From Candidatus Sulfopaludibacter sp. (lineage in GTDB: Bacteria; Acidobacteriota; Terriglobia; Bryobacterales; Bryobacteraceae): a DNA stretch of 47,371 bases. A model generated the notes under the pieces. That model did not search any database. It had not been told where the DNA came from and worked only from the letters and a program-made list of their open reading frames with translations. The DNA is taken from the NCBI GenBank assembly GCA_031292755.1, contig JARLGM010000036.1, forward strand, positions 1-47,371, in the 5' to 3' direction. The position numbers and the translations under genes are program-made. Positions 10,634 through 20,608 of the stretch are shown here, piece by piece (position 1 is the stretch's first letter; each line of letters begins with the position of its first letter).

Positions 10634-12547
10634 ATGCAACTCGACTCGAAATGTCCAACGGGCCCGATCGAAACACGATGGGAACGGCATCAATTCAATC
10701 TCAAACTGGTCAATCCCGCGAATAAGCGCAAGCATACGATCATCGTGGTAGGTTCCGGCCTGGCAGGCGGAGCCGGCGCGGCGACCCTGGCCGAACTCGG
10801 CTACAACGTGAAGTGTTTCTGCTTCCAGGATTCTCCCCGGCGCGCGCACAGTATCGCGGCGCAGGGTGGGATCAATGCCGCCAAGAACTATCATAATGAC
10901 GGCGACAGCGTGTTCCGGCTCTTCTACGACACGGTGAAGGGCGGCGATTTCCGCGCCCGCGAATCCAACGTCTACCGCCTGGCGCAAATCAGCCTGAACA
11001 TCATCGATCAATGTGTGGGGCAGGGCGTTCCGTTCGCCCGCGAATATTCGGGCTACCTGGACAATCGCAGTTTCGGCGGCGCCCAGGTATCGCGCACCTT
11101 CTACGCGCGCGGCCAGACGGGCCAGCAACTGCTGCTGGGCGCCTACCAGGCGCTGGAAAAGCAGATCGGGCGCGGCCAGGTGACGATGTTCCCGCGCACC
11201 GAGATGCTGGACCTGATTGTGATCGACGGGCGGGCGCGCGGCATTGTCACGCGTAACCTGATCACCGGCAAAATCGAATCGCACCTGGCCGACGCGGTGG
11301 TATTGGGCACCGGCGGTTACGGCAACGTCTATTACCTTTCCACCAACGCCAAGGGCTGCAACGCAACGGCGATCTGGCGCGCGCACAAACGCGGTGCGCT
11401 GTTCGCCAATCCGTGCTTCACCCAGATTCACCCCACCTGCATTCCGGTTTCCGGCGAGTACCAGAGCAAACTCACCCTGATGAGCGAATCGCTGCGTAAC
11501 GATGGGCGCGTGTGGGTGCCGTTGAAAAAGGGCGACAAACGGCCGCCGGGCCAGATTCCGGCCGCCGAGCGCGATTATTTCCTGGAGCGCAAATATCCCA
11601 GCTTCGGCAACCTGGTGCCGCGCGATGTGGCGTCGCGCAATGCCAAGCAGGTATGCGACGAAGGCCGCGGCGTAGGCGAAACCGGGCTGGCGGTTTACCT
11701 GGACTTCGCCGAGTCCATCGAACGCCTGGGCGCTTCGGTCATCAAGGAACGGTACGGCAACCTGTTCGATATGTACGAGCGGATCACCGGCGAGGACCCT
11801 TACAAGGTGCCCATGCGCATCTTCCCGGCCATTCACTACACCATGGGCGGCCTCTGGGTGGATTACAACCTGATGTCCAATGTCCCCGGCCTGTACGTGA
11901 CCGGCGAGGCGAATTTCTCCGACCACGGCGCCAATCGACTGGGGGCCAGCGCGCTCATGCAGGGACTGGCCGACGGCTACTTCGTCCTGCCCAATACCAT
12001 CAACGATTACCTGGCTTCCACCAAGCTGGAGAAGGCCGACACATCCCACGCCGCCGTGAAGGAAGCCGAGGCCAACGTCAACAGCATCACCCAGAAGCTG
12101 CTGGCGACCAAGGGAACCCGGAGCGTGGATTCCTACCATCGCGAATTGGGCAAGATCATGTGGGAATACTGCGGTATGGCGCGCACGGCCGAGGGCCTGA
12201 AAACGGCGCTTTCGCAGATACCCGGCCTGCGCGAGCAGTTCTGGCGCGACGTCAAGGTGCTGGGCACGGGTGAGGAATTGAATCAATCGCTGGAGAAGGC
12301 CGGGCGCGTGGCCGACTTCCTGGAACTGGCGGAGCTGTTGTGCCTGGACGCGCTGGAGCGCAACGAAAGCTGCGGCGGCCACTTCCGCGAAGAGTATCAG
12401 ACGCCCGAAGGCGAAGCGCAGCGCGACGACGAGAATTACTCCTACGCCGCGGCCTGGGAGTTTCGCGGCGTGGGCCTTCGCCCCGAACTGCACAAAGAGC
12501 CGCTCACCTTTGAATATGTGCATCCGGCGCAACGGAGCTACAAGTAA
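10634..12547 (+). CDS. sdhA: Succinate dehydrogenase / fumarate reductase flavoprotein subunit
   Basis: A 637-residue FAD enzyme oxidising succinate to fumarate. The dinucleotide fold [19 protein letters not shown] is near residue 36, and the covalent-flavin His lies in [15 protein letters not shown]. The substrate-site block [20 protein letters not shown] and the [18 protein letters not shown] block follow. I chose the ATG at 10634 because AAGGA lies 7 bases before it and it is 11 bases after the sdhC stop; the longer frame upstream overlaps sdhC out of frame. Length matches type-B SdhA proteins. Confidence 0.96.
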   Translation: MQLDSKCPTGPIETRWERHQFNLKLVNPANKRKHTIIVVGSGLAGGAGAATLAELGYNVKCFCFQDSPRRAHSIAAQGGINAAKNYHNDGDSVFRLFYDTVKGGDFRARESNVYRLAQISLNIIDQCVGQGVPFAREYSGYLDNRSFGGAQVSRTFYARGQTGQQLLLGAYQALEKQIGRGQVTMFPRTEMLDLIVIDGRARGIVTRNLITGKIESHLADAVVLGTGGYGNVYYLSTNAKGCNATAIWRAHKRGALFANPCFTQIHPTCIPVSGEYQSKLTLMSESLRNDGRVWVPLKKGDKRPPGQIPAAERDYFLERKYPSFGNLVPRDVASRNAKQVCDEGRGVGETGLAVYLDFAESIERLGASVIKERYGNLFDMYERITGEDPYKVPMRIFPAIHYTMGGLWVDYNLMSNVPGLYVTGEANFSDHGANRLGASALMQGLADGYFVLPNTINDYLASTKLEKADTSHAAVKEAEANVNSITQKLLATKGTRSVDSYHRELGKIMWEYCGMARTAEGLKTALSQIPGLREQFWRDVKVLGTGEELNQSLEKAGRVADFLELAELLCLDALERNESCGGHFREEYQTPEGEAQRDDENYSYAAAWEFRGVGLRPELHKEPLTFEYVHPAQRSYK

Positions 12548-13299
12548 TGAGAATCATCCTCCACATCTGGCGGCAGCGGAACGCGACGGACCAGGGACGC
12601 ATGACCCGCTATGAAGTCCCCAACGTGAGCGAGCACATGTCGTTCCTGGAGATGCTCGACGTCCTGAATGAGGACCTGATCGCCAAAAATGAAGAGCCCG
12701 TGGCGTTCGACCACGATTGCCGTGAGGGCATCTGCGGCATGTGCGGCTGCATGGTGAACGGCGTGGCTCACGGGCCGCTGCCGGGCACTACCCTTTGCCA
12801 ACTCCACATGCGCCACTTCAAAGACGGCGACGAACTGTACCTGGAGCCCTGGCGGGCGCGCGCATTCCCGGTGGTGAAGGACCTGGTGGTGGACCGCACG
12901 GCGTTCGACCGCTTGATTGCCGCGGGCGGCTTTATCTCGGTATCCACCGGCAGCGCGCCGGACGGCAACGCCATGCTCGTGCCGAAAGAGAAGTCGGAAC
13001 TCTCCATGGATGCGGCGGCCTGCATCGGCTGCGGGGCCTGCGTGGCCATGTGCCCGAACGCTTCGGCATCGCTCTTCATGGCGGCCAAGATCGCCCATTT
13101 GGCCCTGCTGCCGCAGGGCCAACCGGAACGGGAGCGGCGCGTGAAGGCGATGGTGGGCCAGGCCGGTCAAGAGTTGTTCGGAAGCTGCACCAACATCGGC
13201 GAATGCGAAGCGGTCTGTCCTAAGGAGATCAAGCTGGAAGTGATCGCCCGTATGAACCGCGATTTCCTGAAAGCTTCGTGGACCGGCCGGGAGGAGTAG
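12547..13299 (+). CDS. sdhB: Succinate dehydrogenase / fumarate reductase iron-sulfur subunit
   Basis: A 250-residue electron-transfer subunit. The [2Fe-2S] site is [11 protein letters not shown] (Cys58, 63, 66) with Cys84. The [4Fe-4S] site is [12 protein letters not shown] (Cys159-169), and the third cluster is [12 protein letters not shown] (Cys214-224). The start overlaps the sdhA stop (TAATG), indicating coupled translation. Length and cluster spacing are normal for the family. It ends the operon, converging on the PilZ gene with only 30 bases between stops. Confidence 0.96.
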   Translation: MRIILHIWRQRNATDQGRMTRYEVPNVSEHMSFLEMLDVLNEDLIAKNEEPVAFDHDCREGICGMCGCMVNGVAHGPLPGTTLCQLHMRHFKDGDELYLEPWRARAFPVVKDLVVDRTAFDRLIAAGGFISVSTGSAPDGNAMLVPKEKSELSMDAAACIGCGACVAMCPNASASLFMAAKIAHLALLPQGQPERERRVKAMVGQAGQELFGSCTNIGECEAVCPKEIKLEVIARMNRDFLKASWTGREE

Positions 13300-13329
13300 G
13301 ATAGGCCGGACTGCAAGCCCTTAACTCTC

Positions 13330-13680
13330 CTATTTCTTGCCGTGCGCCACTAATGTCTGAAGATTCAGCATGTGCTGGGGCTTAAACCTCTTGCTGGACC
13401 AGCGGATGGCGGAAGCGAATTCCACTCCCACGAAATAGCCGATCTCGCGATAAACGCAATAACGCACATGGCCGGAGAATTCCTGCTTCGGCGAGGTCCA
13501 GCGGATCTCCGAAGCCAGGGGGATCGCGGTTTCCAGTTGCAGGCAGGCCCCGGAAGGAGAAATATCCTCCAGCAGCGCTGTGGCCTGACCGTTGTGGCCC
13601 GTAGTGTCCTTCCAGGAAACCTCCAGCATGTCTGCGCATAACATCCGAACTTCCGAACGACGTTCGTCCATACCAGGCAT
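13330..13680 (-). CDS. PilZ domain protein
   Basis: A single-domain, soluble protein of about 116 residues. The N-terminal ERRSEVR fits the PilZ RxxxR motif and EDISPSGACLQLE fits the D/NxSxxG motif, the two elements that bind cyclic di-GMP. The frame stays open to an ATG at 13842, but that 54-residue extension looks non-coding. I place the start at 13680 (MPGMDERR); 13671 is equally possible and neither has a strong ribosome site. It stands alone between sdhB and the divergent DUF1858-like gene. Such proteins act as c-di-GMP effectors; its partner is unknown, though the flagellar locus is 8 kb away. Confidence 0.8.
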   Translation of the reverse strand: MPGMDERRSEVRMLCADMLEVSWKDTTGHNGQATALLEDISPSGACLQLETAIPLASEIRWTSPKQEFSGHVRYCVYREIGYFVGVEFASAIRWSSKRFKPQHMLNLQTLVAHGKK

Positions 13681-13935
13681 ATCGGCGGAGCATGCCCTGA
13701 ACTTTACATCCTCACTCCCAGGAAGGTGCCGCGGTCCCGAGCGATCGCCTGATCGGCAGCACGACCGCCAGACCGGCGGTCGAATTTGGTCTGCAAGCAC
13801 ATTTCGTTTGTATCCTACGCGAAACTGGGGCATATCGCTCACCCCCGTGGCGGCCCGCTGGCCAACCCATTGATAACAAGCGGCGATCGCTTTGGCAGAC
13901 GGGGTGCACTAAAAACGTCTCCTGAAAGGGCTCCT

Positions 13936-14172
13936 ATGTTTCGATTTGATCAACTGATCCGCCGCGACATGATCATCCGGGATGTGAAACAGCGCCATCC
14001 CGAGACCATTCCCGTCTTCGAGGCGCTGCACTTCCGCACGCCCTGCGACGACTGCGATATTGAAACCGTAGCCCGCAAGAACGGACTCAATACTCTGGAC
14101 GTAATCGAGGCCTTAAACCAAGCCGCGTTCAGCACAAACACGGAAAGCGAAGACCATGCAAGCAACCAGTAA
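13936..14172 (+). CDS. Small DUF1858/ScdA_N-like protein overlapping the acetyltransferase gene
   Basis: A 78-residue soluble protein. Residues 8-60 ([20 protein letters not shown], then [18 protein letters not shown] and a helix ending VIEALNQ) resemble the small helical DUF1858 / ScdA_N fold. In those families a Cys-containing loop sits at the helix junction; here it is CDDC (Cys41, Cys44 by count). AAAGGG lies 5-6 bases before the ATG. The last 17 bases overlap the next gene in another frame, so the two are likely translated together. I infer a cofactor- or partner-binding helper for the acetyltransferase; no function is established. Confidence 0.7.
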   Translation: MFRFDQLIRRDMIIRDVKQRHPETIPVFEALHFRTPCDDCDIETVARKNGLNTLDVIEALNQAAFSTNTESEDHASNQ

Positions 14173-16897
14173 GACCAACAAAAAGAGAACCCGAAATCAG
14201 AGGAACCTGCCTCTGGACGTCTTTTTCTCGCCCAAGACCGTGGCCGTCATTGGCGCCACCGAAACCGCGAACAGCGTCGGCCGGACCGTTCTGTGGAACC
14301 TCGTCACCAGCCCCTTCGGCGGCACCGTGTATCCGGTGAATCCCAAGCGGCCCAGCGTGCTGGGCGTGAAGGCTTATAAATCCATCTCGGACATTCCCGA
14401 GCAGGTCGACCTGGCCGTAATCGTGACGCCACCGCCGTCCATTCCGGGCATCATTCGCGAATGCGGTGAAAACGGTGTGCGCGGCGCCATCGTGATCTCG
14501 GCCGGCTTTAAGGAGATCGGGCCGGAAGGTGCGGAGTTGGAGCGCCAGTTGCTGAAGGAAGCACAGGATGCCGGGATTCGCGTCATCGGCCCGAACTGCC
14601 TCGGTGTGATGAGCCCGCTTTCCGGCATGAACGCCACTTTCGCCACCACCATCGCCCGGCCCGGCTCGGTCGGTTTCATCAGCCAGAGCGGCGCTCTGTG
14701 CACTGCTGTGCTGGATTGGAGCCTCAAGGAAATGGTTGGCTTCAGCGCATTCGTTTCGGTCGGTTCCATGGTGGACGTGGGTTGGGGCGACCTGATCTAC
14801 TACCTGGGCAACGACCCGCGGACCAAGTCGATCGTCATCTATATGGAATCGATCGGCAACGCGCGCAGTTTCCTTTCCGCGGCGCGCGAGGTGGCCCTGA
14901 ACAAGCCGATCATCGTGATTAAGCCCGGACGCTCGGCGGCGGCCGCCAAGGCCGCGGCATCGCACACCGGATCGCTCACCGGCAGCGATGAGGTGCTGGA
15001 AGCCGCATTCCGGCGCAGCGGCGTGCTGCGCGTCAACAACATCGCCGACCTCTTCTACATGGCCGAGGTGCTCTCCAAGCAGCCCAGTCCCAAAGGAAAC
15101 CGCCTCACCATCGTCACCAATGCCGGAGGCCCCGGCGTGCTGGCCACCGACGCGCTGATTATGGGCGGGGGCGAACTGGCGGAGTTGACCCCGGAAACCA
15201 TGGAGGCGTACAACGCCGTTCTGCCCGCCACCTGGAGCCACAACAACCCGGTGGACATCATCGGAGATGCTTCGCCGGAGCGCTACGCCAAAGCCCTGGA
15301 AATCGCCGCCAAAGATCCTAACTCCGATGGCATTCTGGTCATCCTGACGCCGCAGGCCATGACCGATCCCACCCGTATCGCCGAACAGCTCAAACCCCTC
15401 GCCAGGCAGGAAGGCAAGCCATTGATCGCCAGTTGGATGGGCGGTGTGGATGTGGCGGCCGGCGAGGAGATCCTCAATCGCGCCAATATCCCCACTTTCC
15501 CCTACCCCGATACCGCGGCCCGCGCGTTCAACTATATGTGGCGGTACAGCTATAACCTGAAGGGGCTGTACGAAACGCCGGCCATCAGCGAGGAATCCGC
15601 CGGCTGGACACCGGACCGCAAACTGGTGGGCGATATCATCGGTCGCGCCCGCGGAGAAGACCGCAGCATTCTGACCGAATTCGAATCCAAGCAGTTGCTG
15701 GCGGCCTATGGTATTCCGACAGCGCAAACCATCATCGCCACCGACGCGGCCGCCGCTGTGAAGGCGGCCAATCAGATCGGCTATCCCGTGGTGCTCAAAC
15801 TGTATTCGGAGACCATCACGCACAAAACCGACGTCGGCGGTGTGCAGTTGAACCTGGGCGATGCCGAGACCGTCGAGCGCGCCTTCAAATCCATTGAGGC
15901 GTCGGTCAGTGAAAAAGCCGGAGCCCAGCACTTCCAGGGCGTAACCGTGCAGCCCATGATCAAGCTCAAGGATGCGTACGAGCTGATTATCGGCTCCAGC
16001 CTGGATCCGCAGTTCGGTCCGGTGCTGCTCTTCGGGACCGGCGGCCAATTGGTGGAAGTTTTCAAGGATCGCTCGCTCGCTTTGCCGCCGCTCAACACCA
16101 CGCTGGCGCGACGCATGATGGAGCAGACCAAGATCTACAAGGCCCTGAAGGGCGTCCGCGGCCGTAAACCGGTGGACCTGCAAGCGCTTGAAGTACTGAT
16201 GGTGCGGTTCAGTGCGTTGGTATCGGAACAGCGGTGGATCAAGGAAATCGACATCAACCCGCTGCTGGCTTCCCCGGACGGACTGATCGCCCTCGACGCG
16301 CGCGTAGTGGTGCATGGCCCCGAAGTCACCCTGGACCAGGTACCGAAGACGGCCATCCGCGCTTACCCCACGCGCTACGTCGCCTCCTGGACCATGAAGG
16401 ATGGCAGCGCGGTGAACATCCGGCCGATCCGGCCGGAGGACGAGCCGGCCATGGTGCGCTTCCATGAAACGCTCAGCGAGCGCAGTGTGTACTTGCGCTA
16501 CTTCCACTTCATGAACCTGGAGCAGCGGGTCACGCACGAACGCCTGACGCGCATCTGCTTCATCGACTACGACCGCGAGATGGCCCTGGTGGCCGAGCGG
16601 CGCAATCCCACCACGGGTGAGTCGGAAATTCTGGGCGTGGGCCGCATGTCCAAGATCCACGGCACCAGCGACGCGGAAGTTGCCGTGCTGGTCAGCGACA
16701 AATTTCAGGGGCGCGGCCTGGGCAAGGAACTCCTGGCCCGTCTGCTGATGGTGGGCGCCGACGAGAAGTTGACGAAGTTGACCGCCGACATCCTTCCCGA
16801 CAATCGCGACGTCATGCGCATCTGCGAGAAGCTCGGCTTCAGTCTCAAGCATTCCCTGGACGACGAAGTAGTCCGCGCCGAATTCCTGCTGCAGTAG
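14156..16897 (+). CDS. Acyl-CoA synthetase (NDP-forming)-GNAT fusion, Pat/AcuA-type protein acyltransferase
   Basis: A 913-residue protein. Residues 22-480 are the CoA-binding and succinyl-CoA-ligase-like domains ([56 protein letters not shown]). About 495-715 is an ATP-grasp domain ([31 protein letters not shown]). About 735-913 is a GNAT domain with the acetyl-CoA loop QGRGLG near 853. Proteins of this layout (Pat, PatZ/YfiQ) acetylate lysines, for example on acetyl-CoA synthetase. SHTGSLTG (His270) matches the phospho-histidine loop of active ADP-forming synthetases, which enterobacterial Pat is reported to have lost, so the synthetase part may be active. The start overlaps the DUF1858-like gene by 17 bases. 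Confidence 0.88.
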   Translation: MQATSKTNKKRTRNQRNLPLDVFFSPKTVAVIGATETANSVGRTVLWNLVTSPFGGTVYPVNPKRPSVLGVKAYKSISDIPEQVDLAVIVTPPPSIPGIIRECGENGVRGAIVISAGFKEIGPEGAELERQLLKEAQDAGIRVIGPNCLGVMSPLSGMNATFATTIARPGSVGFISQSGALCTAVLDWSLKEMVGFSAFVSVGSMVDVGWGDLIYYLGNDPRTKSIVIYMESIGNARSFLSAAREVALNKPIIVIKPGRSAAAAKAAASHTGSLTGSDEVLEAAFRRSGVLRVNNIADLFYMAEVLSKQPSPKGNRLTIVTNAGGPGVLATDALIMGGGELAELTPETMEAYNAVLPATWSHNNPVDIIGDASPERYAKALEIAAKDPNSDGILVILTPQAMTDPTRIAEQLKPLARQEGKPLIASWMGGVDVAAGEEILNRANIPTFPYPDTAARAFNYMWRYSYNLKGLYETPAISEESAGWTPDRKLVGDIIGRARGEDRSILTEFESKQLLAAYGIPTAQTIIATDAAAAVKAANQIGYPVVLKLYSETITHKTDVGGVQLNLGDAETVERAFKSIEASVSEKAGAQHFQGVTVQPMIKLKDAYELIIGSSLDPQFGPVLLFGTGGQLVEVFKDRSLALPPLNTTLARRMMEQTKIYKALKGVRGRKPVDLQALEVLMVRFSALVSEQRWIKEIDINPLLASPDGLIALDARVVVHGPEVTLDQVPKTAIRAYPTRYVASWTMKDGSAVNIRPIRPEDEPAMVRFHETLSERSVYLRYFHFMNLEQRVTHERLTRICFIDYDREMALVAERRNPTTGESEILGVGRMSKIHGTSDAEVAVLVSDKFQGRGLGKELLARLLMVGADEKLTKLTADILPDNRDVMRICEKLGFSLKHSLDDEVVRAEFLLQ

Positions 16898-16905
16898 CTC
16901 GGCCT

Positions 16906-16933
16906 GCGGAGCAGGCTTCCAGGCCTGCTCCGC
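16906..16933 (+). terminator. Hairpin after the acyltransferase gene
   Basis: An 11-base perfect inverted repeat, GCGGAGCAGGC / GCCTGCTCCGC with a 6-base loop, begins 9 bases after the stop codon. No run of T follows, so it is a terminator-like or transcript-end-stabilising hairpin rather than a textbook intrinsic terminator. Confidence 0.5.
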
Positions 16934-17031
16934 CATGGTACCGGTACCCGCACATGAAGCAGTACCTCACGCAGCCAGTCCGGTAGCGGCGCCGCGCGCT
17001 GAACTGTACACTTCGGACCTGGAGGCCAACC

Positions 17032-17649
17032 ATGGCATCTCGTCTGAATGGCTTACAGCGGACTCTCACCTGGCAGGATTTCGGGTCGCCCCGTCCCGGA
17101 AATCCGCCGGCGGCCGGCCAGCGCGCCACCGCGGCCCAGACTCGGGCGCGGCCTAACCGCACCATCTTCGCGGAGCCCGTACCCGGCACCCGTCCGCCGC
17201 AATTCCGGTTGCGGGACGATGCGGTGATTGCGGTCGAACTTGACCGCGCACAGACATTCGTGAACCAGTGGGCGCTGAACCGCCCGGCGCCGTTCCCGAC
17301 GGACCTGCTCCACCACGAGCAGGGTCACTACGACCTGGTCGCTCTGTTCTGCCGCGACATGTTCATAGAGCTAATGATGCTGAAAGAGCAGTCCTCGTCC
17401 ACACCCCAGGCGGGGATGAAGGCGGCACAGGCGATCTTTCAGCGATTTGACGGCTTTATCGCGGCAGTCCATACGCCGTACGATACTCAAACGGATCACG
17501 GCAATATCGCGCAGCAACAGCAGCGCTGGGACGGCTTTATTCGCAGCGCGTTTACGACGCCCCGAACTCCCCCAATGAGCGCGCCGGACGGGACTTCCTA
17601 TAAAGTGGCGCTTCTTGACGTGCTTCGCCAGGGGGGCGTCAGCTTATAG
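17032..17649 (+). CDS. DUF922-like putative zinc protease without signal peptide
   Basis: A 205-residue protein with an HEQGH motif (His95-Glu96-His99) in LLHHEQGHYDLVALF, as in the DUF922 family of putative zinc-dependent proteases. The upstream segment LTWQDFGSP and the later helical region (QQQQRWDGFIRSAF) also fit that family's order. The first 60 residues are Pro/Arg rich and no signal peptide is visible, although DUF922 proteins are often secreted. GGAGG lies 6 bases before the ATG. It stands alone between the acyltransferase and the minus-strand acyl-CoA synthetase. The 198-base spacer downstream (17650-17847) contains nothing I recognise. Metal binding is likely; peptidase activity is inferred. 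Confidence 0.75.
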   Translation: MASRLNGLQRTLTWQDFGSPRPGNPPAAGQRATAAQTRARPNRTIFAEPVPGTRPPQFRLRDDAVIAVELDRAQTFVNQWALNRPAPFPTDLLHHEQGHYDLVALFCRDMFIELMMLKEQSSSTPQAGMKAAQAIFQRFDGFIAAVHTPYDTQTDHGNIAQQQQRWDGFIRSAFTTPRTPPMSAPDGTSYKVALLDVLRQGGVSL

Positions 17650-17847
17650 TCGAACGGCGCCGCAAGCCGGGAACGCCATGCCGCCCTTCGATGTGTCGCG
17701 GCTGGCGGGCGCCAAACAACGGCGCGGAAGGTGATGTGCAACTCCTGTAGCAGATCCACGTCCGGCACCTCGCGGCCCGATGCGGCGGCAAGGACATCCG
17801 GTTCGCCGCGATACCGGATTGGCGACCTTCTCATCCTCCGGCCCCGA

Positions 17848-19662
17848 TCACTCGCGCCCGGCGTACAGTTCGTCGATGTGGTCTTTGAAGTTCTCCATGG
17901 CGCGCGTGCGCCGCACCTTCATGGTCGCGGTCAGTTCGCCCTGCTCGATCGAAAAATCGCGCGCCAGCACGCGATACTTGCGCACCTGCTCGAAGGGCGC
18001 AAGCTGCCGGTTCACCCGCGCCACCGCTTTGTGAATTTCCGCCAGCACCGGCGGCGCCCGCACCACCTCCGGCGCCGGGCGCCCCCGCCACTCCTCCATG
18101 CCCTTCAGTGACTCGGCGGCCACGTTGTTGATGGTGAACAGAGCGGTGAGGAAGGGGAGACGGTCGCCGATCAACAGTACCTGGCTGATGAGCGGTTCCA
18201 TCTTAAACAGGTTTTCCACGCGCGAAGGATAAATCTTCTTGCCGGTGGAGGAAACAATCAGCTCCTTCTTCCGGCCGGTGATGAAGAAGTAGCCGTCCGC
18301 GTCCACGTGTCCGATATCGCCGGTGTGCAGCCATCCATCGCGCAGCACCTCGGCCGTGGTTGCCGGGTCGTTCAGGTAACCCGAAAACAGGCAGGGGCTC
18401 TGGATCAGCAGTTCGCCGTCTTCGGAGACGCGTACTTCGACGCCCGCCAGCGGCTTGCCGATGCTGCCTGGTTTGGGCCCGTCCAACGGATTGAGCGTCA
18501 CCACGCCGCCTTCGGTAAGGCCGTAGCCTTCGATCAGCGGCATGCCGACGGCTTCGTAGAACTCGGCCAGGTCCTTGCTCAGAGGCGCCGCGCCGGATGC
18601 GGCTACTTTCAGCCGCCCGCCGAAGCGGGCCCGCACTTTACTGAACAGCAGCCGGTCGGCCAGTCTCAACGGAATCCGGATTCGCAGCGGGACCGCTTTG
18701 CCCGCGCGCCGGTACCGGGCGGCGGCCAGCGCCAGCCCGAGCCCGCCGTAGAAAGCCTTCCGTGCCGCCGCCGGGCGCTTGCGCAGTTCCGTGCATATGG
18801 TGGAATAGATGCGCTCCCACATGCGCGGAGGCGCCAGCAGAATGGTGGGTCGTACTTTGCGAATATCCTGCGGCAACTTCAGCAGGCTCTCGAAAAACGT
18901 GACCGGCATGCCGCAGCGGATAGGCAGCAGTTCGATGACTACGCGCTGCGCGATGTGCGCCGAAGGCAAAAAGGCGACGGTGGAATCCTCCGGCCCGAGC
19001 GGCAGCACCGCCGGCCCCATGTCGATGTTCGAAACCAGGGCCTGATGCGTTACCAGCGCCATCTTCGGCTCTCCGGTGGCGCCGCTGGTAAGGTAGAGAA
19101 TGGCCGGATCCGACGGTGTGTATTCGCCGCGAATACGCGCCGGCAGGCCCGGGTCCAGCGCCATCGCTTCCCGACCTCGCGCGCGCAATTCGTCGAGGGT
19201 CAGAGCACCCTCGGCTTCGCCGGTGAGCAGTATCCAGTGGCGAATGGGCGCGCCGCGTAAGGCTTGCAGAGTCCTGGGGTCTTCGACGAAGGCCGCGCGG
19301 GCGCCGGTCCCTTCCATGGTGCGCACCAGGTCGGCCGGCGGATAGCTGGGATACATGGCGGCGGCGATCGAGCCGTTGGTCATGATCCCCAAGTCCGCCA
19401 GGTAGAACTCCAGGCGCGTCTCCGAATCGAGCGCCACGGTGTCGCCTTTGGCGATGCCGAGTGAGTGCAATCCTGTAGCGATCTCCTCCACCGCCTGCCG
19501 GTACTGGTTCCAGGAATACGTCAGGTATCCGTCATCTACGGGCTGGCGCAACGCTGGCGCATCTCCGTGGATCCTTGCCGTTTCTTCCAGAACTTGGTAT
19601 ACGGTACGCGAGATCACAACCTGCAATTTAACATGTGAGCGGCCAGGGCGCGTCTCACACAC
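17848..19662 (-). CDS. AMP-forming long-chain acyl-CoA synthetase
   Basis: A 604-residue ANL-superfamily enzyme that activates fatty acids with ATP and CoA. The P-loop LTSGATGEPKMALVTHQ (about 191-207) has Ala and Met where TSGTTGxPKG is usual. Further motifs are GYGLTEGGVVTLNP, WLHTGDIGHVDADGYFFITG and KKELIVSSTGKKIYPSRVEN; the region of the C-terminal catalytic Lys reads GELTATMKVRR. This fits the FAA1/FadD15-like long-chain group. The GTG at 19662 overlaps the end of the upstream universal stress gene by 8 bases; a GTG at 19617, preceded by an AGG, would shorten the protein by 15 residues and is plausible. Substrate range cannot be read from sequence. Confidence 0.88.
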   Translation of the reverse strand: MCETRPGRSHVKLQVVISRTVYQVLEETARIHGDAPALRQPVDDGYLTYSWNQYRQAVEEIATGLHSLGIAKGDTVALDSETRLEFYLADLGIMTNGSIAAAMYPSYPPADLVRTMEGTGARAAFVEDPRTLQALRGAPIRHWILLTGEAEGALTLDELRARGREAMALDPGLPARIRGEYTPSDPAILYLTSGATGEPKMALVTHQALVSNIDMGPAVLPLGPEDSTVAFLPSAHIAQRVVIELLPIRCGMPVTFFESLLKLPQDIRKVRPTILLAPPRMWERIYSTICTELRKRPAAARKAFYGGLGLALAAARYRRAGKAVPLRIRIPLRLADRLLFSKVRARFGGRLKVAASGAAPLSKDLAEFYEAVGMPLIEGYGLTEGGVVTLNPLDGPKPGSIGKPLAGVEVRVSEDGELLIQSPCLFSGYLNDPATTAEVLRDGWLHTGDIGHVDADGYFFITGRKKELIVSSTGKKIYPSRVENLFKMEPLISQVLLIGDRLPFLTALFTINNVAAESLKGMEEWRGRPAPEVVRAPPVLAEIHKAVARVNRQLAPFEQVRKYRVLARDFSIEQGELTATMKVRRTRAMENFKDHIDELYAGRE

Positions 19663-20524
19663 TCACGACGGGGCACGGTGACTGCCGGATGATGGCGTAA
19701 GCGTTGGTTCGGAGCCGCCCATACACGCCCGCGGCAGAGCCCCTGCCGATCACCAGCGCGTCACTGCCCAGCCGGCCGGCCGCCTTGCAGATCGCCTGGG
19801 CCGGATCGCCGGCTTCAACCAGAATCTCCGCTTCGCAACCTGCCGATTGCCGGAGACGCGTCAGTTCTTCTTCCACGGCTTCGCCGACCTGCATGCGCCA
19901 GGAAGCTTCTCCATGCTCGCTCCTCTCAGGAGCGGCGGTAATCACATGCAGCAGTGTCAATCGAGCATTGAACTCCTTTTGCAGCCAGGCAGCCCACGCC
20001 ACCGCCCTTTCACTCTGCGGACCCAGGTCCACCGCGCACAGCATGTGACCCAGGGGCGCAGCGCACGCGGCAGGCGCGTTCTCCATATGAATACCGGTCC
20101 AGACCGGACAGTCCGCGTCGTGGAGCACTTTTGCAGTGTTGGATCCGAGGATGAAACGGCGGAAAGGACCGTAGCCATGAGTCGGCATGATGATCAGGTC
20201 TACGCCTTGCTGGTGGGCGAAAGCGACGATTTCCTGGGCCGGGTCGCCCTCCTTAGTAACCCGGGTGATCCGGAGATCCGCGAGTTCATCGGCCAGGAAA
20301 AGGTTCAGATCCTGTTTGACCAGTGCGGCGCGGTTCGCGTAGAGGTCGCTCAACAGCGCGCCTCCGAACTCCGCCGGACCGTACTCATACTGCACCGGCG
20401 GCAAGACGTGAAGCAGGATGAGTTCCGCGTGAAAGTGCTGAGCCAGCAGTTTGGCGCAACTCCCGGCGGAAACCGCCCGTTCGGAGAAATCGACCGGCAG
20501 AAGAATCTTCGAAAGGGATCGCAC
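19655..20524 (-). CDS. Tandem universal stress protein (two UspA domains)
   Basis: A 289-residue cytoplasmic protein with two UspA folds (about 1-145 and 155-289). The first has the ATP-loop pattern THGYGPFRRFILGSNTAKVL (G-2x-G-9x-G-S/T). The second ends VIGRGSAAGVYGRLRTNAYA, a less perfect loop, so one domain may bind nucleotide and the other may not. The GTG start has a perfect AGGAGG four bases before it. Its end overlaps the start of the acyl-CoA synthetase, implying co-translation. A perfect 12-base palindrome lies about 40 bases upstream. The partner pathway is not known; the pairing hints at a link between stress and lipid metabolism. Confidence 0.9.
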   Translation of the reverse strand: MRSLSKILLPVDFSERAVSAGSCAKLLAQHFHAELILLHVLPPVQYEYGPAEFGGALLSDLYANRAALVKQDLNLFLADELADLRITRVTKEGDPAQEIVAFAHQQGVDLIIMPTHGYGPFRRFILGSNTAKVLHDADCPVWTGIHMENAPAACAAPLGHMLCAVDLGPQSERAVAWAAWLQKEFNARLTLLHVITAAPERSEHGEASWRMQVGEAVEEELTRLRQSAGCEAEILVEAGDPAQAICKAAGRLGSDALVIGRGSAAGVYGRLRTNAYAIIRQSPCPVVSV

Positions 20525-20562
20525 GGTGCCTCCTGAAATAAGGCGAGTCGAAATCCGATCGC

Positions 20563-20574
20563 CCTATTAATAGG
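20563..20574. promoter_or_regulatory. Perfect palindrome upstream of the usp gene
   Basis: CCTATTAATAGG is a perfect 12-base palindrome 38 bases before the GTG of the universal stress gene. It could be an operator half-site pair or contain a -10 element (TATTAAT). Palindromes of this size can arise by chance. Confidence 0.3.
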
Positions 20575-20586
20575 ATAATCCGATTC

Positions 20587-20608
20587 GTAATGCCGGAACA
20601 GGCATTAC
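20587..20608 (-). terminator. Hairpin at the end of the secreted HExxH gene
   Basis: GTAATGCC and GGCATTAC form an 8-base perfect stem with a 6-base loop. The stop codon of the HExxH gene lies inside the first arm of the transcript hairpin. No T run follows, so it may act as a weak or factor-assisted terminator, or stabilise the transcript end. Confidence 0.4.

Noticed and set aside
10469..12532. Long open frame on the minus strand (687 codons) opposite sdhA
   Set aside because: It mirrors the codon pattern of a clear sdhA and its translation is Gln/Arg/Val-rich without any domain; high-GC shadows of this type are common.
13681..13842. Upstream extension of the PilZ gene to an ATG at 13842
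   Set aside because: The added 54 residues are Arg/Pro/Ser-rich with no PilZ-family counterpart and would fill the divergent promoter region.
14129..16936. 935-codon minus-strand frame opposite the acyltransferase
   Set aside because: No recognisable motif; entirely explained as the antisense shadow of a gene with clear domains.
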